64,000 nucleotides of DNA from Streptomyces litmocidini (lineage in GTDB: Bacteria; Actinomycetota; Actinomycetes; Streptomycetales; Streptomycetaceae), in contig NZ_BMTQ01000018.1 in NCBI RefSeq assembly GCF_014649755.1, forward strand, positions 62,001 to 126,000, written 5' to 3'. Positions 32,160 to 40,680 of the stretch are shown piece by piece (position 1 is the stretch's first letter; every line of letters begins with the position of its first letter). Position numbers and translations under genes: made by a program. The notes under the pieces were generated by a model, which did no database searches, was not told the origin of the DNA, and saw only the letters and a list, made by a program, of their open reading frames with translations.

Positions 32160-33170
32160 ATGACCTCTCGCCGTACGGCGACGGCCGCCGTCACCGCCGC
32201 CCTGGTCCTGTCCGGTCTCGCCGCCGCGCCCGGTGCCTCCGCGCACGGCTCGATGACGGACCCGGTGAGCCGGGTCGCGGCCTGTTACGCGGAGGGCCCG
32301 GAGGCGCCGAGGTCGGCGGCCTGCAAGGCGGCGGTGGCGGCGAGCGGGACGCAGGCGTTCTACGACTGGAACGGGGTGAACGTCGCGAACGCGGCGGGGC
32401 AGCACCGGACGCTGATCCCGGACGGGAAGCTGTGCAGCGCGGGGAACGACAAGTACCGGGGGCTCGATCTGGCGCGGGCCGACTGGCCGGCGAGCGGCAT
32501 GCGGTCCGGTGCGCACACCTTCCGTTACAAGGGGACCGCCCCGCACAGGGGCTCGTTCGCGCTGTACGTGACGAAGGACGGGTACGACCCGTCGAAGCCG
32601 TTGAAGTGGTCGGACCTGGAGGACGAGCCGTTCGTGACGGTGACCGACCCGGGGATGGAGAACGGCGACTACGTGTTCCGGGGGAACGTGCCGAAGAAGT
32701 CCGGCCGCCATCTCATCTACTCGGTCTGGCAGCGCTCCGATTCCCCCGAGGCGTTCTACACCTGCTCGGACGTGGTGTTCGGGCAGGAGGCGGGGGGCGC
32801 GCCCGCGCCGAGCGCCTCCGCGCCCACCGACGAGCAGATCGAGGCCGGCGAGGGCGAGTCCTCGGTGGAGCACGGCGGGCACGGGGACGGCGACGCGGCG
32901 ACGGGCGCGCGGGAGACGGCGGCGGCCCCGGCCGGACCCGCCACCACGGCTCCCGTTCGGGAGACCGCCACCACCGCTCCCGTTCGGGAGACCGCGTCCC
33001 ACGCGCCCGCGCCCGCCGCGCCCGCGCCCGCCGCCGGTTCCGGCGTGGAGCTGGCGGAGACGGGCGGCGGCGCCACCGCGCCGTACCTCGCGGGTGGCGC
33101 CGCCGCCGTGCTCGCGCTCGGTGCGGCGGTGCTCCTCGGGACGGCCCGGCGGCGCCGGGTCCGCCGTTAG
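32160..33170 (+). CDS. Cell-wall-anchored AA10 lytic polysaccharide monooxygenase
   Basis: 336 residues. The signal peptide ends at Ala28, leaving the mature N-terminal His29 ('AHGSMTDP') that forms the copper histidine brace with His119 ('SGAHTFRY'). The catalytic AA10 domain runs to about 208. A long Ala/Pro/Thr/Glu-rich stalk follows, with a duplicated 'TTAPVRETA' unit (262-279). Then comes the sorting signal LAETG (298-302), a hydrophobic helix and the RRRRVRR tail. LAETG is the class E sortase motif in Streptomyces, so the enzyme is probably fixed to peptidoglycan and oxidises chitin or cellulose at the cell surface. Ends overlapping the convergent lipase gene by 4 bp. Confidence 0.92.
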   Translation: MTSRRTATAAVTAALVLSGLAAAPGASAHGSMTDPVSRVAACYAEGPEAPRSAACKAAVAASGTQAFYDWNGVNVANAAGQHRTLIPDGKLCSAGNDKYRGLDLARADWPASGMRSGAHTFRYKGTAPHRGSFALYVTKDGYDPSKPLKWSDLEDEPFVTVTDPGMENGDYVFRGNVPKKSGRHLIYSVWQRSDSPEAFYTCSDVVFGQEAGGAPAPSASAPTDEQIEAGEGESSVEHGGHGDGDAATGARETAAAPAGPATTAPVRETATTAPVRETASHAPAPAAPAPAAGSGVELAETGGGATAPYLAGGAAAVLALGAAVLLGTARRRRVRR

Positions 33171-34036
33171 CCGACCGCCGAGAGGCAGGTGGTCGGGGTC
33201 GCGTGGGCCGGGTCGAGGGCGTTGGCCACCTCGTGGAAGGCGACCCGGTCCACCGTGCCGATCGCCACGTGCTCGGAGAGGTCGAGCGCGCACTTGTCCT
33301 GGATGAGGACGTTGGTGACGTTCGGTCCGGTCAGGAACTGGGAGCGGTACGGGGTGACGACCTCGTCGTACTGGCTCGCGATGACGTGGTAGCGGACGCC
33401 GGGGACGGTGTCGCCGCCCTCGTTGAGCTTGGTGATGAAGGCCGAGCCGGCGATCTGGTCGGCGAGGCCGGGGGTCGTGGAGCTGATGACGTCCTCGGCG
33501 CCGGGGAAGTACGGCAGGAGCTTGGTGAGGCCGAGCAGGGTGGTGCCGTGGTTGTCGGGGGCGATGCCGACGAGGGTGTTCACCTTCTCGGCCCCGCCGA
33601 GGAACTTGAGGTACCAGCGGGGCATCATGCCGCCCTGCGAGTGTCCGACGAGGTCGGCCTCGGGGGCGCCGGTGGCGGCGAGGACGCGGTCGACGTAGGT
33701 GCCGAGCTGTCCGGCGGACGCGGCGATGGGGCCGAGCCCGTTGAAGAGGGGGACGTCCGGCAGCTGGCCGTAGTCGAGCGAGAAGACGCAGTAGCCCCGG
33801 TCGACCAGGTAGGGCGCGAGGGCGAGCCAGTTGTCCCACGAGTTCCCGAAGGTGCCGTGGACGAGGACGACGGGGCGGGGGTGGGCGGCGGACGGCTTGC
33901 AGGAGAAGTCGTTCCAGCCACGGCTGGGGGCGGTGGCGGCCTGGGCGGCGGCGGTGGGGGCGAGGGTGGCGGCGGCGGTCAGGAGGAGCACGGACAGTGC
34001 TCTGACGGCGCGCTTCCAGGACTTCGGGGGCAGCAT
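33167..34036 (-). CDS. Secreted alpha/beta-hydrolase lipase
   Basis: 289 residues with a signal peptide ending near 'AAAQAAT'. The oxyanion segment 'VVLVHGTFGNSWDNW' and nucleophile elbow 'VGHSQGG' are clear; a His in 'LSEHVAIG' or 'AFHEVANAL' would complete the triad. It belongs to the lipase class 2 / EstB-like group of Streptomyces and hydrolyses lipids or esters outside the cell. The stop is TAA, rare in this genome, within the convergent overlap. Confidence 0.9.
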   Translation of the reverse strand: MLPPKSWKRAVRALSVLLLTAAATLAPTAAAQAATAPSRGWNDFSCKPSAAHPRPVVLVHGTFGNSWDNWLALAPYLVDRGYCVFSLDYGQLPDVPLFNGLGPIAASAGQLGTYVDRVLAATGAPEADLVGHSQGGMMPRWYLKFLGGAEKVNTLVGIAPDNHGTTLLGLTKLLPYFPGAEDVISSTTPGLADQIAGSAFITKLNEGGDTVPGVRYHVIASQYDEVVTPYRSQFLTGPNVTNVLIQDKCALDLSEHVAIGTVDRVAFHEVANALDPAHATPTTCLSAVG

Positions 34037-34273
34037 CGGGCGATCTCCTTGCGGCTCAAGGGGAAGGTGGGGGTGCTGTGCCCTGCGGCCCGGACCACAA
34101 GTGGGGATGCTCTCCAGCCAAGCTACGCACGGGTAGCCTCGACGGGAAGTTACGTGTCGGTAAAAAGTGCTGGGCCGTCGTCAGGCGGTCGACGGGGCGC
34201 CGGGAGCCGCCCCGTTCAGCCGTTCGGCCCCCACCCGCCTGCGGGAAGGCCCCGGTACCCGGAGCGTGGGGGC

Positions 34274-35335
34274 ATGAGTCTCGTCGATGAACTGAAAAGC
34301 GCCGTCACCCCCCGAGCCGCCCTGCTCGTCGTCGGCGTCTTCGCCCTCCAACTCCTGTTCATCACCTCGTACGTCGGAGCCCTGCACAATCCGAAGCCCA
34401 CGGACGTCCCCTTCGGCGTCGTCGCCCCCCAGCAGCTCTCCCCCGCCCTGACGGAACGGCTGGCGCGGCTGCCCGGCGATCCCCTCGACCCGCGCGCGGT
34501 CGCGAGCGAGGCCGAGGCGCGGAAGCAGATCCTGGACCGGGACATCGACGGGGCCCTCGTCGTCGACCCGCGGGGCCGCACCGACACCCTGCTCGTCGCC
34601 TCCGGCGGCGGCAAGGTGCTCTCCTCGACCCTGGAGGCGATGATGACGAAGCTGGAGGCGGCCGAACAGCGCCGTGTGCGGACCGTCGACGTGGCTCCCT
34701 CCTCCTCCCAGGACTTCAACGGGCTCTCCGCCTTCTACCTGGTCATCGGCTGGTGCGTCGGCGGCTACATCTGTGCCGCGATCCTGGCGATCAGCGCGGG
34801 CTCCCGGCCCGCCAACCGGGAGCGCGCGATCATCCGCCTCGGGACCCTGGCGCTCTACTCGGCCCTCGGCGGCCTCGGCGGCGCGATCATCGTCGGCCCG
34901 GTCCTCGGCGCCCTGCCCGGCAGCGTCGCGGCCCTGTGGGGCCTGGGCACCCTGGTGGTCTTCGCGGTGGGCGCCGCCACCCTCGCCCTGCAGGCGGTGT
35001 TCGGGATCGTCGGCATCGGCCTGGCGATCCTGCTCATCGTGATCGCGGGCAACCCGAGCGCGGGCGGCGCCTTCCCGCTGCCGATGCTGCCGCCGTTCTG
35101 GCGGGCGATCGGCCCGTACCTGCCCCCGGGCGCGGGCACCTGGGCGGCGCGCTCGATCGCGTACTTCAAGGGCAACGGCATGACCGTCTCGATGGTGATC
35201 CTGTCGGTCTGGGCGGTCGTCGGCACGGCCGTCACCCTGGTGCTGTCCTCGGTGAGGCGGACGCCGGCGGCGGAACCCATCGCCTCGGAGGTGGGCGAGG
35301 TCCCGCCCATGGGGCGCACGGGCCGGAGGTCGTAG
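34274..35335 (+). CDS. DUF3533/YhgE-like membrane protein
   Basis: 353 residues. One N-terminal membrane helix, a 130-residue extracellular alpha/beta domain, and five C-terminal helices, the ABC-2 permease-like/YhgE-Pip layout. No ATPase partner is adjacent. Related proteins are linked to type VII secretion-like export or phage infection, but function here is unknown. The stop is followed by a GC-rich hairpin terminator. Confidence 0.75.
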   Translation: MSLVDELKSAVTPRAALLVVGVFALQLLFITSYVGALHNPKPTDVPFGVVAPQQLSPALTERLARLPGDPLDPRAVASEAEARKQILDRDIDGALVVDPRGRTDTLLVASGGGKVLSSTLEAMMTKLEAAEQRRVRTVDVAPSSSQDFNGLSAFYLVIGWCVGGYICAAILAISAGSRPANRERAIIRLGTLALYSALGGLGGAIIVGPVLGALPGSVAALWGLGTLVVFAVGAATLALQAVFGIVGIGLAILLIVIAGNPSAGGAFPLPMLPPFWRAIGPYLPPGAGTWAARSIAYFKGNGMTVSMVILSVWAVVGTAVTLVLSSVRRTPAAEPIASEVGEVPPMGRTGRRS

Positions 35336-35350
35336 GAGAGAGGACGCGCG

Positions 35351-35378
35351 GAGGCCCCCCGCGGTGGCGGGGGGCCTC
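35351..35378. terminator. GC-rich hairpin terminator
   Basis: GAGGCCCCCCGC-GGTG-GCGGGGGGCCTC, a perfect 12-bp stem between the membrane-protein gene and the convergent protease gene. Probably bidirectional. Confidence 0.8.
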
Positions 35379-35410
35379 CTGTGTCCGGACCGGGAACCGG
35401 GACCGGGGGA

Positions 35411-36295
35411 TCAGTACACGTTCACCCCGTACGCGCTCAGCGCCTCCGTCACGGGCTGGAAGAAGGTCGTCCCGCCCGAGGAGCAGTTGCCGCTGCCGCC
35501 CGAGGTGAGGCCGATCGCCCGGCTGCCCGAGTAGAGCGGGCCGCCGGAGTCGCCGGGCTCGGCGCAGACGTTGGTCTGGATCATGCCGTAGACGATGTCG
35601 CCGCCGCCGTAGTTCACGGTGGCGTTGAGGCCGGTCACCGTGCCGCTGTGGATGCCGGTGGTGGAGCCGCGGCGGGTGACGGACATGCCGACGGTGGCGT
35701 TGGCGGCGCTGGTGATGTCGACGCTGCCGACCGTGCCGGACTTGGTCACCGAGGTGTTGGTGTAGCGCACGATGCCGTAGTCGTTGGTCGGGAAGCTCGA
35801 CCCGGCCGTGGAGCCGAGCACGGTGGAGTGGGCGGAGTCGGACCACCAGGTGCCCGCGCCGTCGGTGCAGTGGCCGGCGGTGAGGAAGTAGTAGTTCCCC
35901 GCGCTGTCCTTGACGTTGAAGCCGAGCGAGCAGCGCCAGCTGCTCGCGTAGATGGCGTCGCCGCCGGAGATCAGCTTGTTGAACGTGCCGGGGGTGCGCT
36001 CGATGCGCAGCGCGCCCGCGTTGGTGCCGGCCCGGTGCTTGATCCTGGCGATCTCGGCCTGGGAGACGGTGGAGTCGGCGGTGACGACGACCTTGCCGGT
36101 GGTGGTGTCGACGCGCCAGGCGGTGCCGGCCACGTCGGCGGCGAGGACGGCGTCGCTCGCGGCGGAGAGCTGGGTGGCGCTGAACGTCTGGACCGGGTCG
36201 GCGCTGGCGGTGGGGACGCCGAGCGTCGCGGCGGCGGCGACGAGGCCGGCGGTGAGGGCGAGCAGCCGGAACTTCTTCGTGGGGGTGGTGCGCAT
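35411..36295 (-). CDS. Streptogrisin B-like secreted serine protease
   Basis: 294-residue preproprotein. Signal peptide to about 32, alpha-lytic-type prodomain to about 108, mature chymotrypsin-fold domain starting 'ISGGDAIYASSWRCSLGF'. Triad His142 ('TAGHCTD'), Asp172 ('TNDYGIVRY'), Ser250 ('EPGDSGGPL'). The mature part closely follows SGPB of S. griseus. It degrades extracellular protein, and the prodomain is needed for folding. Ribosome site AGGAGG precedes the ATG. Its paralogue lies 50 bp upstream in the same orientation. Confidence 0.95.
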   Translation of the reverse strand: MRTTPTKKFRLLALTAGLVAAAATLGVPTASADPVQTFSATQLSAASDAVLAADVAGTAWRVDTTTGKVVVTADSTVSQAEIARIKHRAGTNAGALRIERTPGTFNKLISGGDAIYASSWRCSLGFNVKDSAGNYYFLTAGHCTDGAGTWWSDSAHSTVLGSTAGSSFPTNDYGIVRYTNTSVTKSGTVGSVDITSAANATVGMSVTRRGSTTGIHSGTVTGLNATVNYGGGDIVYGMIQTNVCAEPGDSGGPLYSGSRAIGLTSGGSGNCSSGGTTFFQPVTEALSAYGVNVY

Positions 36296-36345
36296 GGTCG
36301 CGTTCCTCCTGAGTGGGGGTTCGATGAACGGGCCGTGCGGGTGGA

Positions 36346-37212
36346 TCAGTAGAGGCTGACCTTGTAGGCGGCGAGGGCCTCGGGCACCGGCTGGAAGAAG
36401 GTGGTGCCGCCCGACCGGCAGTCGCCGCTGCCGCCGGAGGTGATGCCGAGCGCCTTGGTCCCGTCGTAGAGCGGGCCGCCGGAGTCGCCGGGCTCGGCGC
36501 AGACGTCGGTCTGGATCAGACCCTTCACCGTGCCGCCGCTGGAGTAGTGGACGGTGGCGTTGAGGCCGGTGACCGTGCCGCCGTGGGTGCCGGTGGTGGA
36601 GCCGGTGCGCTTGACGGACTCGCCCACGTAGGCGTCGGCGGCGGAGTAGCCGCCGGAGTGGCTGAGCGAGGTGTTGTCGTAGCGGACCAGGGCGTAGTCG
36701 TTGCCCGGGAAGCTGGAGCCGGTGGTGGCCCCGATCAGGGTCGACTGCGCGGAGTTGGTGTACCAGGTCTTCGCGACGTTGCCGCAGTGGCCGGCGGTCA
36801 GGAAGTAGTACGTGGAGCCGCTGACCACGTTGAAGCCGAGCGAGCAGCGGTAGCCGCCGCCGTAGATGGCGTCTCCGGCGGCGAGCAGGGGCTTGAAGAC
36901 GCCGGGGGTGCGCTGGACGCGGAGGGCTGCGGCGTCGGCGCCGGCCGCTCTCCGGATCTTCGCGAGTCCCGCGTCGGTGACGGTGGAGTCGGCGGTGACG
37001 ACGACCCGGCCCGACGCCTCGTCGACGTACCAGGCGGTGCCGCCGACCCCGGCGGCGTCGACGGCGGACTCGGCGCGGGCGAGCTGGGCGGCCCCGGCCG
37101 GTCCGGGCGCGGGGGCGGCCTGGGCGCCGGGGAGTCCGAGGGCGGTGGCCGCGGCGAGGCCGGCGGCGACGGCGAGCAGACGGGTGCGGGTGTTCCTCAC
37201 TGTGCTCCTCAC
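36346..37212 (-). CDS. Streptogrisin-type secreted serine protease (paralogue)
   Basis: 288 residues with the same pre-pro-mature layout as the neighbour and identical triad positions: His142, Asp172, Ser244. The prodomain ends near 'LLAAGDAIYGGGYRCSLGF'. The mature part differs from SGPB mainly in the loops around 180-200, where it is shorter, and resembles SprD/SAM-P20-type proteases. GTG start with AAGGAG upstream. The pair looks like an old tandem duplication giving two specificities. Confidence 0.93.
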   Translation of the reverse strand: MRSTVRNTRTRLLAVAAGLAAATALGLPGAQAAPAPGPAGAAQLARAESAVDAAGVGGTAWYVDEASGRVVVTADSTVTDAGLAKIRRAAGADAAALRVQRTPGVFKPLLAAGDAIYGGGYRCSLGFNVVSGSTYYFLTAGHCGNVAKTWYTNSAQSTLIGATTGSSFPGNDYALVRYDNTSLSHSGGYSAADAYVGESVKRTGSTTGTHGGTVTGLNATVHYSSGGTVKGLIQTDVCAEPGDSGGPLYDGTKALGITSGGSGDCRSGGTTFFQPVPEALAAYKVSLY

Positions 37213-37401
37213 TGTTCTCCTTCTGGGAAAAGCGGAGGGGCCCGTGGATGGCGGGTCCGTGAGGCGCCATCAGGTGACGTGTTCCTGACATGCACCGCCA
37301 GTGATAGTGGCCCCCTCCGGGCGGACGCACAAGACCGCCGTACGGACGGGTGCCCCCGACCGTCCCGGCCAGGGGCACCACCAGCGAGGAAGAACACCTG
37401 C

Positions 37402-38190
37402 TCAGGACGGGTTCAGCCGCCGCTCCCCCGCCGGTACGGCGGTGTCGAGCGTGTTCCCGGGCGGCGGGAAGGGACAGATGAAGTGGTCCGCGAAGGCGCA
37501 CGGCGGCAGCAGCGCCCGGTTGAAGTCGACCGTCACCGAGCCGTCCGCCGCGGGCACTCCGGTCCGCAGGAAACGGAAGCGGTGGCTGTCCCGTCCACTC
37601 GTGGCGTCCGCGAAGACCGCCCACAGGGTGCCGTCGTCCTCGACGGCCACCCGGAGGACGTGCTCGCCGCCGTGCAGCTCGAAGGACAGCTCTCCGGAGA
37701 GACCGAGGCCGCGCTCCCGGCCGTCCGCGTTCTCCACCCGTACGCTGCGGGTCTCCCCGTACGGGCGGAACACCCCGGGCACCACCCAGCGCGCGTCGTA
37801 CGGGGTGGCCTCGATGCCCCGGAAGGCGCGGCGCGCCTCCGAGCCCGGGTCGAAGTCCCGTACGGCCCACAGCCCTTCGCGCCGCAGCACCACGAGCCGC
37901 CGCCCCGCCGCCCCGATCCGGGACTCGTGGACCGGGCCGTGGTCGGCGGTGAGCCGGACCGTGCCGGCGAAGGGCTCGCCGTCGACGGTGAGCCCGTCCC
38001 CGGCGTCCGCCGTCAGGACCACCTCGTCGCCGTCCTCCCGCCACTCACCGGGAATGGCCGGAACGCGCCCCTCGGGGAAGTCCGCGAGCCAGTGGGTGCC
38101 CGTGAGGGAGAGCGGGCCGTACGAGGAGGCGACCGCGGCCTCGCGCCGCTCGTGCCAGCGCTGCCATTCCTGCTGGGGATCCGTGCTCAT
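37402..38190 (-). CDS. DUF1684 family protein
   Basis: 262 residues. The C-terminal 'TVDFNRALLPPCAFADHFICPFPPPGN' pattern and the central 'YDARWVVPGVF' are diagnostic for DUF1684, cytoplasmic proteins of unknown function. The ATG overlaps the stop of the LLM monooxygenase gene by 4 bp, so it is the last gene of the scavenging operon. Confidence 0.88.
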   Translation of the reverse strand: MSTDPQQEWQRWHERREAAVASSYGPLSLTGTHWLADFPEGRVPAIPGEWREDGDEVVLTADAGDGLTVDGEPFAGTVRLTADHGPVHESRIGAAGRRLVVLRREGLWAVRDFDPGSEARRAFRGIEATPYDARWVVPGVFRPYGETRSVRVENADGRERGLGLSGELSFELHGGEHVLRVAVEDDGTLWAVFADATSGRDSHRFRFLRTGVPAADGSVTVDFNRALLPPCAFADHFICPFPPPGNTLDTAVPAGERRLNPS

Positions 38191-39503
38191 GGAGTGTCAC
38201 CCTTCCCTACCGGCTCGGGGAGCCCGAGGTGCGAGCGCAGCGTGGTGCCCGTGTACTCCGTGCGGAAGACACCGCGCTCCTGGAGCAGCGGAACGACCTG
38301 GTCGACGAAGTCGTCGAGGCCGCCGGGGGTCAGGTGCGGGACGAGGACGAAGCCGTCGGCCGCGTCCGTGGCGACGCACTCCTCCAGGGCCGCCGCGACC
38401 GTCGCAGGGGAGCCCACGAAGGACTGCCGGCCCGTCGTCTCGATGACCGTCTGCCGGATCGACAGTCCCTTCGCCTCGGACAGCACCCGCCACTTCCTCG
38501 CCACCCCGACCGGGTCGGCGACCCGCACCCGGCCCTGCACGAGCGCCGACTCCGGGTCGGGGTCGATGTCCGGAAGCGGACCGTCGGGGTCGTGGCCGGA
38601 CAGGTCGCGGCCCCAGACCTGTTCGAGCGCGAGGATCGCGTTCTGCGGGGAGACCTGCTGCCGGCGGATCTCGGCCGCCGCCTCCTGCGCCTCGGCGTCG
38701 GTGTCGCCGAGGACGTACGTCACCCCCGGCATGATCTTCAGGTCGCCGGGGTCCCTGCCGTACCGGGCGAGCCTCCCCTTGACGTCGGCGTAGAACTCCC
38801 GGCCGGCCTCCGGGGTGGAGTGCCGCGTGAAGACCACGTCGGCGGCCGAGGCCGCGAACTCCCGCCCCTCCGCGGAGTCCCCGGCCTGGATGACGACCGG
38901 CCGCCCCTGCGGGGAGCGCGGCACGGGGAACCCGCCCTCGATCCGGAACTGCGGCCCGTCGTGCGCGAAGGGCCTCTGCTCGCCGTCCGGGGTCCAGGAG
39001 TCCCACAGCTCCCGGGCGGTGGCGAGGAACTCCGCGGCTCGGGTGTACCTCTCGGCGCGGTCCAGGTAGCCGCCGCGCCGGAAGTTCTCGCCGGTGAAGG
39101 CGTCGGACGAGGTGACCACGTTCCAGGCGGCCCGGCCCGCGCTGAGGTGGTCGAGCGAGGCGAGCCGCCGGGCCAGTTCGTACGGCTCGTTGAAGGTGGC
39201 GTTCACCGTGGCGGCGAGACCGAGCCGGTCGGTGACGGCCGCGAGCGCGTTCAGGACGGTGATCGACTCGGGTCGCCCGACGACGTCCAGGTCGTGGATG
39301 CGTCCCGCGTGCTCGCGCAGCCGCAGCCCCTCGGCCAGGAAGAAGAAGTCGAAGAGCCCGCGCTCCGCGGTCCTCGCGAGGTGCTCGAAGGAGGAGAAGT
39401 CGATCTGCGAACCGGAGCGCGGATCGGCCCAGACCGTGGTGGAGTTGACGCCGGGGAAGTGCGCGGCGAGATGGATCTGCTTCCTGCCCGGAACCGTGCT
39501 CAC
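38187..39503 (-). CDS. NtaA/SnaA/DszA-type LLM flavin-dependent monooxygenase
   Basis: 438 residues, full length for the NtaA/DszA/SoxA group. 'KQIHLAAHFPGVNSTTVWADP', 'GRAAWNVVTSSDAFTGENFRRGG' and 'GRPVVIQAGDSAEG' are family hallmarks. These enzymes use FMNH2 and O2, supplied by a separate reductase, to break C-S or C-N bonds in sulfones, dibenzothiophene products or aminopolycarboxylates. Linked to a polar amino acid ABC system, it probably releases sulfur or nitrogen from an imported compound. GTG start at 39503 overlaps the preceding stop. Confidence 0.9.
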   Translation of the reverse strand: MSTVPGRKQIHLAAHFPGVNSTTVWADPRSGSQIDFSSFEHLARTAERGLFDFFFLAEGLRLREHAGRIHDLDVVGRPESITVLNALAAVTDRLGLAATVNATFNEPYELARRLASLDHLSAGRAAWNVVTSSDAFTGENFRRGGYLDRAERYTRAAEFLATARELWDSWTPDGEQRPFAHDGPQFRIEGGFPVPRSPQGRPVVIQAGDSAEGREFAASAADVVFTRHSTPEAGREFYADVKGRLARYGRDPGDLKIMPGVTYVLGDTDAEAQEAAAEIRRQQVSPQNAILALEQVWGRDLSGHDPDGPLPDIDPDPESALVQGRVRVADPVGVARKWRVLSEAKGLSIRQTVIETTGRQSFVGSPATVAAALEECVATDAADGFVLVPHLTPGGLDDFVDQVVPLLQERGVFRTEYTGTTLRSHLGLPEPVGKGDTP

Positions 39504-40522
39504 GCGCCCGCTCCCGCCGCCGCGTACTGACTGGCCGGCCGAGCGAGCCCCAGGTGGTCGCGGAGGGTGGCCCCCTCGTAGTCCGTACGGAACAGTCCAC
39601 GCTCCCTGAGCCGGGGCACGGTCTCCGAGACGAAACGCTCCAGGTCCCGCTCCGGCACGGCCGGCACGAGATGAAAACCGTCGACCGCGCCTCCCCCGTG
39701 CCAGCCGGCGATCAGCTCGGCGAGCGCCCCCGCCCCGCCCTCGTACGCGTCGAGGTCGACGGTCAGCGAGAGCAGGACGCGCAGCTGCCCGGGGTCCCGG
39801 CCGTGGGCGCGGGCCCCCCGGTGCAGTTCGGCGCGGAGGGCGGCGGCCTCCTCGGCGGAGGCGGCCCCGATCAGGGCCACGTCGGCGTGGTGGGCCGCGG
39901 TGTCCCGGGCGTCCGGGCAGGTGGCGTCGACGACGGTCACCGGATGGCCCTGCGGGGGCCGGGGCACGATCGAGGGCCCTTTGACCGAAAAGGTCGCGCC
40001 CTGGAAATCGACGTGATGCAGCTTGCGGCGGTCGACGAACCGTCCGGTCGCCACGTCCCGTATCTCGGCGTCGTCCTCCCAGCTGTCCCACAGCTTGCGG
40101 GAGACCTCGGCGACCTCGCCCGCCTCCTGCCAGAGCTCGGCAACGGGCGGCGCCGGGCGGCGGCCGACGAGCCGGGCCTCGGCCCCGGTCGGGGAGACCG
40201 CGATGCGCCAGCCGGCCCGGCCCCGGCTCACCCAGTCGAGGGTGGCGACGGCGGCCTGGACGTGGAAGGGCTCGGTGTGGGTGGTCGTGACGGTCGGCAC
40301 GAGGCCGACGGAGCGGGTCTCGGGGGCGATCCGGGCGAGGACGGCGAGCGCGTCGAGGCCGGGCCCGCCGAAGGAGTCGTCGTGGGTGAGGAAGTCGAGG
40401 GCGGCGGCCTCGGCGAGCCGGGCGAGCGCGGCCGTGCGGGCGGCGGTGTCCGGGCCGGGGCGGGCCCGGCCGGAGCCCGCGGCGAACTCGGCGGCGAGAT
40501 GAAGCGGTCGGGTGCTGGTCAT
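39500..40522 (-). CDS. LLM class flavin-dependent oxidoreductase
   Basis: 340 residues, a shorter relative of its neighbour. 'LHLAAEFAAGSGR', 'WVSRGRAGWRIAVSPTG', 'ELWDSWEDDA'-like and 'FSVKGPSIVPRPPQGHPVTV' mark the NtaA/SnaA branch. The usual insertion after the second barrel strand is partly missing, so specificity probably differs. ATG 40522 follows GAGAGA. Four-base overlap with the downstream LLM gene means strong coupling; two LLM enzymes in a row suggest sequential steps on one substrate class. Confidence 0.87.
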   Translation of the reverse strand: MTSTRPLHLAAEFAAGSGRARPGPDTAARTAALARLAEAAALDFLTHDDSFGGPGLDALAVLARIAPETRSVGLVPTVTTTHTEPFHVQAAVATLDWVSRGRAGWRIAVSPTGAEARLVGRRPAPPVAELWQEAGEVAEVSRKLWDSWEDDAEIRDVATGRFVDRRKLHHVDFQGATFSVKGPSIVPRPPQGHPVTVVDATCPDARDTAAHHADVALIGAASAEEAAALRAELHRGARAHGRDPGQLRVLLSLTVDLDAYEGGAGALAELIAGWHGGGAVDGFHLVPAVPERDLERFVSETVPRLRERGLFRTDYEGATLRDHLGLARPASQYAAAGAGA

Positions 40523-40680
40523 GCGGGTCTCTCTCGGTACGGGGGGAACGGCGCGTCTGACGACGGCGGCGGGAGGGGACGGGGCCGGAACGGGGAGACG
40601 GTGTCCGGACGCAAGAGCGCCTGAACGCGCGCGAGACGCGGTGCGACGCGGTCCGGACGCCCCCTCCCCCGCGGTGGAGG

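Noticed and set aside
32141..35335. A single very long rightward frame covering LPMO, lipase and membrane-protein regions
   Set aside because: It is in a different frame from the LPMO and only its last third (from 34274) has coding features; the rest is antisense readthrough.
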